From Zoogloeaceae bacterium (GTDB taxonomy: Bacteria > Pseudomonadota > Gammaproteobacteria > Burkholderiales > Rhodocyclaceae), in assembly GCA_015657735.1 (NCBI GenBank), contig SSSX01000374.1, forward strand, positions 1 to 9,143: a DNA stretch of 9,143 nt, read 5' to 3'. This document shows, piece after piece, positions 1 through 7,374 of this stretch (position 1 is the first letter of the stretch; every line of letters starts with the position of its first letter). The notes under the pieces are model-generated. The model had not been told where the DNA came from. It ran no database searches and was given only the letters and a program-made list of their open reading frames with translations. A program made the position numbers and the translations under genes.

Positions 1-10
1 CCCCGCAACC

Positions 11-1993
11 GTGAGCCCGACACCCTTGCCCACTCCCACCCCTCCGCCGCGCTGGTACTGGCGCCTGCCCTACGCCGCCGTCGCGCTGTTCGTCGCGACG
101 ATGGCCGCGCTGCTGTGGCTCACCCACCGGCAGGACACCGAAGAGCAGCGCACGACGCTGATCAACGACGTGCTGTGGATGGAGCAGAACCTCTCCTTCC
201 AGTTCGAACGCAACAACGAGCAGCTCACCCAGCTCGGCCCCGACCTCCTCGCCGGCCGGGCCGTCGGCCCCCGCGCCGACGCCACCACCCAGGCCCGCCT
301 CAAGCGCGCCCTCGATCCCGAAAGCGGCCTGATCCGCATCCTGTGGCTCGATCCCGCCGGCAAGGTCGACGGCGCCGAACCGCCCTACACCGACAGCCAC
401 CTGGTCGGCGAAACCACCGGCACCTTCCCGTCGGACAGCGCCCGGCGCCTGTCGCGCTCGCTCGGCCGGCCGACCTACAGCGAAGCCTACGCGGTCATCG
501 ACAACCAGACCCACTTCGAAGCCCACGTCCCGATCTTCGTCGGCGGCCGCTACCTCGGCTCGGTGGTCGGCGTCTATTCGGTCAACGACATGCTCACCCG
601 CCAGGTGCCGTGGTGGTTCTCGGAACGCTACCGGGTCTCGGTGACCAACAACCTGGGCGTCGAGATCGCCGCCCGCTCCAAGGTTTCGCCGCTGTCGACG
701 CAGGCCTACGAAATCCCCTTCGAGCCGCCCGGCCGCGGCCTCAACCTGCTGATCACCGCCTACAAGGCCGAAGTCCGCTGGATTTCGCTGCTGCTGATGG
801 GCTCCCTCGGCATCCTCGCCGCCGCCATCGTGTGGAGCCTCTGGCAGCTGCGCCGCCACATGCTGCGCCGTCAGGCCGCCGAGCAGGCCCTGCGCAGCGA
901 ACACGCCTTCCGCAAGGCGATGGAGGATTCCCTCAACACCGGCATGCGCGCCCGCGACATGAACGGCCGCATCACCTACGTCAACCCCGCCTTCTGCCGG
1001 ATGGTCGGCTGGAGCGCCGGCGAACTGGTCGGCCTGCTTCCGCCGATGCCCTACTGGGCGCCGGAAGCCCTCGAGCGTACTTACGAAGTCCACCAGCTGA
1101 TCCTCGGCGGCAACGCCCCGTCGCAGGGCGTCGAAATCCGCCTGATGCGGCGCAACGGCGAACGCTTCGACGCGCTGCTGATCGAAGCGCCGCTGATCGA
1201 CGCCGACGGCCGCCAGATCGGCTGGATGGGCTCGATGGTCGACGTCACCGAGCAGAAGCGCACCCAGGAACTCGCCCGCCAGCAGCAGGAGCGCCTGCAG
1301 GCCACCGCGCGTCTGGTCACGATGGGCGAGATGGCCTCGACCCTGGCCCACGAACTCAACCAGCCGCTGGCCGCCATCTCCAGCTACAACACCGGCTGCC
1401 TCAACATGATCGAGCACGGCAGCCTGCCGCCCGACGAACTGACCGGCATCCTGCGCAAGATCGGCAAGCAGGCCCAGCGCGCCGGCCAGATCATCCGCCG
1501 GGTGCACGCCTTCGTGCGGCGCAGCGAGCCCAAGTTCGAGGCCATCGACCTCGACGCGGTGATCCGCGAGGCCGTCGGCCTCGTCGAACCCGACGCCGAG
1601 CGCCGCGGCGTCGCCATCGACCTCGACCTGACCGACGGCCTGCCCGAAGTCCTCGCCGATCCGGTGATGATCGAACAGGTCGCCGTCAACCTGATCCGCA
1701 ACGGCATGGACGCCATGGCCGACACGCCCTTTGCCGAACGCCGCCTCGAACTGTCCACCCGCGAGCACGACGGCCAGCTGATCTTTGCCGTCGCCGACCG
1801 CGGCAAGGGCATCCCGCCCGACGTCGCCGAAAAGCTGTTCGCCCCCTTCTTCACCACCAAGGAAGAAGGCATGGGCATGGGCCTCAACATCTGCCGCTCG
1901 ATCGCCGAGCTGCACCGCGGCCGCCTGAACTTCGACGCCCGCCCGGGCGGTGGTACGATTTTTTCCTTCACACTCCCCGTTCACGCCCCATGA
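11..1993 (+). CDS. dctS: Membrane sensor histidine kinase, DctS-like
   Basis: Membrane histidine kinase of 660 residues that would autophosphorylate and pass phosphate to the regulator encoded next. Residues 1-16 are a proline/threonine-rich tail. Membrane helix 1 is at about 17-37, a periplasmic sensor region of about 220 residues follows, and helix 2 is at about 258-280. A PAS domain (about 295-415) leads through a Gln/Arg-rich coiled linker into the H-box LAHELNQP with phospho-acceptor His447. The ATPase domain shows an N-box (Asn560, Asn564), DRGKGIP (Asp596), an F-box APFFTTK and GMGMGL (620-625). The GTG at 11 is chosen because the ATG at 101 would cut helix 1 in half. The frame is open to the window edge, so a start further upstream is possible and no ribosome site can be seen. 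The architecture plus a FixJ-type partner matches DctS of C4-dicarboxylate systems. The kinase class is secure, but the dicarboxylate signal is inference because no dctPQM transporter genes are visible. Confidence 0.85.
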   Translation: MSPTPLPTPTPPPRWYWRLPYAAVALFVATMAALLWLTHRQDTEEQRTTLINDVLWMEQNLSFQFERNNEQLTQLGPDLLAGRAVGPRADATTQARLKRALDPESGLIRILWLDPAGKVDGAEPPYTDSHLVGETTGTFPSDSARRLSRSLGRPTYSEAYAVIDNQTHFEAHVPIFVGGRYLGSVVGVYSVNDMLTRQVPWWFSERYRVSVTNNLGVEIAARSKVSPLSTQAYEIPFEPPGRGLNLLITAYKAEVRWISLLLMGSLGILAAAIVWSLWQLRRHMLRRQAAEQALRSEHAFRKAMEDSLNTGMRARDMNGRITYVNPAFCRMVGWSAGELVGLLPPMPYWAPEALERTYEVHQLILGGNAPSQGVEIRLMRRNGERFDALLIEAPLIDADGRQIGWMGSMVDVTEQKRTQELARQQQERLQATARLVTMGEMASTLAHELNQPLAAISSYNTGCLNMIEHGSLPPDELTGILRKIGKQAQRAGQIIRRVHAFVRRSEPKFEAIDLDAVIREAVGLVEPDAERRGVAIDLDLTDGLPEVLADPVMIEQVAVNLIRNGMDAMADTPFAERRLELSTREHDGQLIFAVADRGKGIPPDVAEKLFAPFFTTKEEGMGMGLNICRSIAELHRGRLNFDARPGGGTIFSFTLPVHAP

Positions 1994-2616
1994 GCCACGC
2001 CCCCGCCCCATCTTCCGATGCGCCGCTCGCCCACATCGTCGACGACGACGAAGCCATCCGCGACGCCCTCGGCTGGCTGTTCCGCACCCGCAACGTGGCG
2101 GCCCGCACCTGGCCGTCGGCCGAGGACTTCCTCGCCGCCTGGCAGCCCGACTGGCGCGGCTGCATCGTTCTCGACATCCGCATGCGCGAAATGAGCGGCC
2201 TGGAATGCTTCGACGCGCTGCTCGACCGCGGCAACGCCCTGCCGGTGATCTTCCTGACCGGCCACGGCGACGTGCCGATGGCGGTCGGCGCACTCAAGAA
2301 AGGCGCCTTCGACTTCCTCGAAAAGCCCGTCGACGACAACGCCCTGGTCGACGGCGTGATCCGCGCCCTCGAGGCCGACGCCCGCCGCCAGGCGGCGCAG
2401 GAAACCCAGGCCACCGTCGCCATCCGCCTCGCCCAGCTCACGCCGCGCGAGCTCGAAGTAATGCAGCTCGTGCTGGCCGGCAAGTTCAACAAGGTCATCG
2501 CCGACGAACTGAACATCTCGATGCGCACCGTCGAAGTGCACCGCTCGCGGGTGTTCGAAAAAATGGGGGTGCGGTCGGCGGTCGAACTCGCGCAACTCCT
2601 GGCGCCGCGCGACTGA
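1990..2616 (+). CDS. dctR: FixJ/NarL-type response regulator, DctR-like
   Basis: DNA-binding response regulator of 208 residues, a normal length for the FixJ/DctR/TodT group. The receiver domain (about 12-125) has the acidic pocket Asp18-Asp20, phospho-acceptor Asp62 in LDIRM, the switch Thr90 in FLTGHGD and Lys112 in EKP. A linker rich in Ala, Gln and Arg leads to a LuxR-type helix-turn-helix (about 145-205) with TPRELEVM, IADELNIS and RTVEVHRSRV. The start ATG overlaps the kinase stop as ATGA and has no Shine-Dalgarno in front, so translation probably depends on re-initiation after the kinase. When phosphorylated it should activate a target promoter, most often next to such a pair, so the likely target lies outside the window to the left. 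The class is secure. The dctR name rests on resemblance and on the paired kinase; a TodT/StyR-like or other FixJ-family role is the alternative. Confidence 0.88.
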   Translation: MSHAPAPSSDAPLAHIVDDDEAIRDALGWLFRTRNVAARTWPSAEDFLAAWQPDWRGCIVLDIRMREMSGLECFDALLDRGNALPVIFLTGHGDVPMAVGALKKGAFDFLEKPVDDNALVDGVIRALEADARRQAAQETQATVAIRLAQLTPRELEVMQLVLAGKFNKVIADELNISMRTVEVHRSRVFEKMGVRSAVELAQLLAPRD

Positions 2617-2629
2617 TTTGATGCCGAAC

Positions 2630-2658
2630 CAGCAACAATCAACGATCGATTGTTGCTG
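2630..2658. terminator. Inverted repeat between convergent genes, putative bidirectional terminator
   Basis: A perfect 11-bp inverted repeat (arms 2630-2640 and 2648-2658, 7-base loop) sits 14 bases after the regulator stop and 33 bases beyond the tilS stop. It is distinctly more AT-rich than its surroundings. Neither strand has a run of T after the stem, so it is not a canonical intrinsic terminator. Its place between two gene ends suggests transcript-end stabilisation or termination from both sides. A protein-binding operator is possible but less likely, because no promoter faces it. Confidence 0.5.
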
Positions 2659-2691
2659 ACTTTCAAACAATGCGGGCACGGCGGCCCGCCC

Positions 2692-4015
2692 TCACGCCTC
2701 GCCCCAGCCCGACCACACCGGCACGATGCCCGGCTCCGTCGGCGGACAGGCGAATTCCGCCGCCACGCCGACCCCGCCGAGCCACGCCAGCCGCCCGCCG
2801 AGCCACAGCAGCGGCACTTCGTCGCGCAGCCACGGCGGCACGCCGGCCTCCTGCAGCAGATTCTTCAGCGACCGCGACGGACCGCCGGGCTGCCGGCGCA
2901 GGCGTTCGCCACCGGCCCGCCGACGCAGCTCGGCGGGCAGACCGGCGATTGCCGCAGCCGCCAGCCCCTGCCCGGTCGCCGCGACAAAAGCGACGCGTCC
3001 GCCCGCCCACGCCAGCGCCGGCTCGCCGCGCCACGCGCAGGCCGTCGGCAGCGGCGCGCGCTGCAGCGGCGCCAGCCACCAGTCGTCCCGATACACGCAG
3101 ATCGCCGTCCCGCCCACCGGCAGCCGCAGCCCGGCCGCCGCCACGTCGCCGCGGAACTGGCGCTCCGTCTCGCGCAGGCGATCCTCGTCGGGCAGCAGCT
3201 CGCCGGCACCGGCGAGCAGATGGCGCATCAGATTGCGCAGGCGGGCCGACGACAGCTGCAGCGCCGCCGCCCGCTGCAGGCGCGGCGAACCGGGCCGGGC
3301 CAGCGCCGCCCGGTCGACCGCCGCCAGCTCGTCGAGCAAGTCGGACGCCTCGCCGCCCAGCCGCCCGAGCCGGGCCAGCGCCGCCGGCGCGCCGGAAAAG
3401 CGCGCGGCGACGGTCGGCAGGATTTCGTGGCGGATGAAATTGCGCGAGAAGCCGCAATCGGCGTTGCTCGGATCGTCGATCCAGCCCAGACCGTGAGCCT
3501 GCGCATAGTCCAGCAGAACGTGCCGCGGCACGTCGAGCAGCGGACGCCACAGGCCCGGCCGGCCCGCGCTGCCGGGCAGCACTGCCCGCATGCCGCCGAT
3601 GCCGCGCACGCCGGCGCCGCGGAGCGCACGGAACAACACCGTCTCGGCCTGATCGTCGCGGTGGTGGGCCAGCGCCAGCCAGTCGTCGGCGGATTGCAGC
3701 AAGGCCGCCCGCCGCGCATCGCGCGCCGCCGCCTCGAGGCCGCCGGGCCGGTCACGCGCGACCCGGACGGCGCAGACGGCCAGCGGCACCGCCAGCCGTC
3801 CGCACAAGGCCTGGCAGGCATCGGCCCAGGCCTCGGACCCGGCGACCAGTCCGTGGCTCACATGGGTGGCGGCGAGTTCGAAAGGAGATGTCTCGCGCAA
3901 GCCGGCGAGCAGATGCAGCAGAACCGTGGAATCGAGCCCGCCGCTCAGGCCGACCCGGATGCGCCGCGCGGCTGCCGGCAGTTGCCGCCAGCTCGCCGCG
4001 ACGCGGGACGACAGC

Positions 4016-4029
<14 letters not shown>
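2692..4029 (-). CDS. tilS: tRNA(Ile)-lysidine synthase TilS
   Basis: TilS attaches lysine to C34 of the CAU-anticodon tRNA-Ile using ATP, changing both decoding (AUA instead of AUG) and charging (isoleucine instead of methionine). It is normally essential and cytoplasmic. The 445-residue product has the PP-loop ATP-binding motif SGGLDST at 29-35, HHRDDQAET at about 122-130 and DPSNADCGFSRNFIRHEILP at about 186-205. A C-terminal TilS domain (about 370-425) contains RSLKNLLQEAGVPPWLRDE. Length and domain order are typical. No ATG or GTG lies between the stop and the PP-loop, so the start is the TTG at 4029, which lies inside accA and overlaps it by 14 bases. An AAGGA sits only a few bases before this TTG; a CTG at 4014 is the alternative. 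The overlap implies co-transcription with accA and translational coupling. The function is certain, the exact start less so. Confidence 0.94.
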
Positions 4030-4984
<955 letters not shown>

Positions 4985-5011
4985 TGGGGCAGGCTCATAG
5001 AATTTTTCGGC

Positions 5012-5017
5012 ATTTTA
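5012..5017 (-). promoter_or_regulatory. Candidate -10 element for accA-tilS
   Basis: On the minus strand the hexamer TAAAAT lies 27 bases before the accA start and is one of the few AT-rich patches in the divergent gap. It would give a short leader of about 20 bases. No good -35 hexamer is found at 16-18 bases spacing, so this is a weak call resting on position and the -10 match. Confidence 0.33.
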
Positions 5018-5080
5018 CCCCATCGCCTGTGAAGAAGCGCAGCGAGCCGGGCAAGCTGCACGGCCGGCACGCGAATCGCA

Positions 5081-5110
5081 TTGCTGCACAGCGCAAGAAG
5101 CCGCTAACAT
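5081..5110 (+). promoter_or_regulatory. Candidate sigma-70 promoter for murJ
   Basis: TTGCTG (5081-5086) and TAACAT (5105-5110) are separated by 18 bases and lie just before murJ. They would start transcription near 5117 with a leader of about 25 bases. Both hexamers keep the most conserved positions of the sigma-70 consensus. No clear Shine-Dalgarno follows. This is a pattern match only. Confidence 0.37.
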
Positions 5111-5141
5111 CGACGACTTTTGTCTCCCGGCCCGCCCCGTC

Positions 5142-6689
5142 ATGGCTTCGATGAACCTCCTGCGCGCCCTCGCCACCGTCAGCGGCATGACCCTGCTGTC
5201 GCGCATCCTCGGCTTCGTGCGCGACTTCGTGGTCGCCCGCGCGTTCGGCGCCGGCATGGAAACCGACGCCTTCTTCGTGGCCTTCCGCCTGCCCAACCTG
5301 CTGCGCCGGATGTTTGCCGAGGGCGCCTTCTCGCAGGCCTTCGTGCCGATCCTGGCCGAATACAAGAACAAACGCGGCGAAGCCGAAACCCACCGGCTGG
5401 TCAACCACGTGGCCAGCGCACTGGGGCTGGCGGTGCTGATCGTCTCGATCCTCGGCGCCTTCGCCGCGCCGCTGATCATCTACGCCACCGCCCCGGGCTT
5501 TTCGGCCGACGCGAGCAAGTTCGAGCTTACCGTCCAGCTGACCCGCATCACCTTCCCGTACATCTTCTTCATGTCGCTGGTGGCACTGGCCGGCGGCGTG
5601 CTCAACACCTGGAGCCGTTTCGCGATTCCGGCCTTCACGCCGGTGCTGCTCAACCTCGCCTTCATCGCCATGGCCCTGCTGGCCGCGCCGTACTTTGACC
5701 CGCCGGTGCTGGCGCTGGGCTGGGCGGTGTTCATCGGCGGACTGGCGCAACTCGTGCTGCAGCTGCGCCCGCTGGCCGCAATCGGCATGCTGCCGCGTTT
5801 TTCGCTGGATTTCTCCGACCCCGGCGTGCGGCGCATCCTCAAGCTGATGGCGCCGGCGATCCTCGGCGTGTCGGTCAGCCAGATCTCGCTGCTGATCAAC
5901 ACCATCTTCGCTTCGTTCCTGCCCAGCGGCAGCGTGTCGTGGCTCTACTACGCCGACCGCCTGATGGAGTTTCCGGCCGGCATGCTCGGCGTCGCCCTCG
6001 GCACGATCCTGCTGCCCAGCCTGTCCAAGATGCACGCCGACGAGCAGCCGGCCGAATTCTCGGCGCTGCTCGACTGGGGCCTGCGCCTGACCCTGATGCT
6101 GACGCTGCCCGCCGCCCTCGGTCTGGCGCTGCTGGCGGTGCCGCTGATCGCCACCCTGTTCTTCCACGGCGCCTTCGGTGCCGACGACGTGTACCAGACG
6201 CGTACCGCGCTGCTCGCCTACGCCGTCGGCCTCGCCGGACTGATTCTCGTCAAGGTGCTGGCCCCGGCCTTCTACGCCCGCCAGGACATCCGCACGCCGG
6301 TCAAATTCGGGCTCATCACGCTGGCCGTCACCCAGCTGATGAACCTCGCCTTCATCGGCCCGCTGCACCACGCCGGCCTGGCCCTGTCGATCGGGCTGGC
6401 CTCGTGCATCAACGCCGGCATGCTCTACCACGGCCTGCGGCGGCGCCAGATCTACCGGCCGCAGCCGGGCTGGGCCAAATTCTTCGCCAAGCTGCTGGTG
6501 GCGCTGGTGGTGCTCGGGCTGACGGTATGGTTCGCCGCCGGCGCCGATTCGGTATGGCTCGCAGCCCGCGGCGCCGAACGCGCGCTGCGTCTGGTGGTGC
6601 TGGTCGCCGGCGGCATCGCCGTCTATTTCGCGACGCTGTTCGCGCTCGGTTTCCGCGTCAAAGACTTCCGCCGCCGCAGCGCCGGCTGA
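5142..6689 (+). CDS. murJ: Lipid II flippase MurJ
   Basis: Inner-membrane flippase of the MOP superfamily that moves lipid II to the periplasmic face for peptidoglycan assembly; normally essential. The 515 residues form a string of hydrophobic segments, about 14 as in the family, and align closely with E. coli MurJ (511 residues). Residues shown to matter in E. coli are kept with an offset of +3: Arg21, Arg27, Asp42 and Arg55 near the N-terminus and Arg273 in YYADRLMEFP. Other hallmarks are AEGAFSQAFVPILAEYK (59-75), ILGVSVSQISLLINTIFASF (240-259) and TPVKFG (385-390). Two in-frame ATGs are available: 5142 (given here as the outer limit) and 5151, which begins MNLLRALATVS as in most homologues and gives 512 residues. 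Neither has a visible Shine-Dalgarno, and the family N-terminus makes 5151 at least as likely. The gene is divergent from accA and is followed after 36 bases by the PEBP gene. Confidence 0.96.
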   Translation: MASMNLLRALATVSGMTLLSRILGFVRDFVVARAFGAGMETDAFFVAFRLPNLLRRMFAEGAFSQAFVPILAEYKNKRGEAETHRLVNHVASALGLAVLIVSILGAFAAPLIIYATAPGFSADASKFELTVQLTRITFPYIFFMSLVALAGGVLNTWSRFAIPAFTPVLLNLAFIAMALLAAPYFDPPVLALGWAVFIGGLAQLVLQLRPLAAIGMLPRFSLDFSDPGVRRILKLMAPAILGVSVSQISLLINTIFASFLPSGSVSWLYYADRLMEFPAGMLGVALGTILLPSLSKMHADEQPAEFSALLDWGLRLTLMLTLPAALGLALLAVPLIATLFFHGAFGADDVYQTRTALLAYAVGLAGLILVKVLAPAFYARQDIRTPVKFGLITLAVTQLMNLAFIGPLHHAGLALSIGLASCINAGMLYHGLRRRQIYRPQPGWAKFFAKLLVALVVLGLTVWFAAGADSVWLAARGAERALRLVVLVAGGIAVYFATLFALGFRVKDFRRRSAG

Positions 6690-6691
6690 AA

Positions 6692-6697
6692 TAGAAT
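6692..6697 (+). promoter_or_regulatory. Candidate -10 element before the PEBP gene
   Basis: TAGAAT lies 28 bases before the ATG of the PEBP gene, in the 36-base gap after murJ. No convincing -35 hexamer precedes it at standard spacing, where the sequence is the GC-rich end of murJ. It may let the PEBP gene be transcribed apart from murJ, but read-through from murJ is just as possible. Confidence 0.25.
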
Positions 6698-6725
6698 CGC
6701 CGCATCATCCAGCGGAGACACCAGC

Positions 6726-7355
6726 ATGCAACTGACCAGCCAGAGTTTTTCCGACGGCCAGCCGATCCCCGGCGAATTCGCCTTCTGCGTCCCGGCCGCC
6801 GAGGGTCACGTGGCCCTCAGCGGCAACCGCAACCCGCAGCTCGCGTGGAGCGGCGCGCCGGCCGGCACCCGCTCCTTCGCGCTGATCTGCCACGACCCCG
6901 ACGTGCCCAGCCGCGGCGACGACGTGAACCAGGAAGGTCGCAGCGTGCCCGCCGACCTGCCGCGCGTCGATTTCTTCCACTGGGTGCTGGTCGACCTGCC
7001 GGCCGCCGCCACGGCGATCGCCGCCGGCGCCCATTCCGGCGGCGTCACCGCCAACGGCAAGCCCGGCCCCGACGCCCCCGGCGGCGCCCGCCACGGCATC
7101 AACGACTACACCGGCTGGTTCGCCGGCGACGCGCAGATGAAGGGCCACTACTTCGGCTACGACGGCCCCTGCCCGCCGTGGAACGATTCGATCCGCCACC
7201 GCTACGTCTTCACGCTCTTCGCGCTCGACATCGCCCGCCTCGCCGTCGATGGCGCCTTCACCGGCCAGCAGGTCCGCGCTGCCATCGCCGGCCACGTGCT
7301 GGCCCAGGCCAGCCTCACCGGCACCTACAGCCTGAACCCCGCCGTTCCGGCCTGA
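6726..7355 (+). CDS. YbhB/YbcL family phosphatidylethanolamine-binding-like (PEBP) protein
   Basis: Cytoplasmic protein of the PEBP superfamily (Raf kinase inhibitor-like, YbhB/YbcL branch). The 209 residues contain the fold's ligand-pocket motifs: CHDPDVP (55-61), HW in FFHWVLVDLP (His85, Trp86), GYDGPCPP (144-151) and an RHRYVFTLFALD strand (157-168) carrying His158. These line the small anion or phosphate-binding cavity in known structures. It is longer than E. coli YbhB (about 158 residues) because of an insert between DPDVP and the HW motif (about 62-84) and a longer N-terminal part; similar long forms are familiar in proteobacteria. There is no signal peptide. The start is well supported by GGAG at 6714-6717, 8 bases before the ATG. 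The gene follows murJ by 36 bases and converges on ggt. The biochemical role of bacterial members is unsettled, so no pathway is assigned. Confidence 0.92.
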   Translation: MQLTSQSFSDGQPIPGEFAFCVPAAEGHVALSGNRNPQLAWSGAPAGTRSFALICHDPDVPSRGDDVNQEGRSVPADLPRVDFFHWVLVDLPAAATAIAAGAHSGGVTANGKPGPDAPGGARHGINDYTGWFAGDAQMKGHYFGYDGPCPPWNDSIRHRYVFTLFALDIARLAVDGAFTGQQVRAAIAGHVLAQASLTGTYSLNPAVPA

Positions 7356-7374
7356 CGCCACCGCCGGCGGACGC

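Noticed and set aside
101..103. ATG at 101 as an alternative kinase start
   Set aside because: It would remove the first half of membrane helix 1, and the reading frame upstream is open and encodes the rest of that helix.
1939..1964. GC-rich palindrome followed by six T, resembling an intrinsic terminator
   Set aside because: It lies inside the kinase's conserved C-terminal GGGTIFSFTLP codons. The palindrome has almost no loop and the T run is 8 bases away. Termination here would cut off the coupled regulator.
115..1989. Long in-frame extension upstream of the response regulator
   Set aside because: This stretch is the kinase gene read in the wrong frame, giving an Arg/Pro-rich product. The regulator's receiver domain begins directly after the ATG at 1990.
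4995..6431. Minus-strand open frame of 478 codons opposite murJ
   Set aside because: The product is a low-complexity mix of Gln, Arg, Glu, Gly and His, as expected from the antisense of a GC-rich membrane protein gene. murJ on the other strand matches its family along its whole length.
7361..7370. Ten-base palindrome CCGCCGGCGG between the convergent PEBP and ggt genes
   Set aside because: It has no loop and no T run, and such strings arise readily in this GC-rich sequence, so it is not supported as a terminator.
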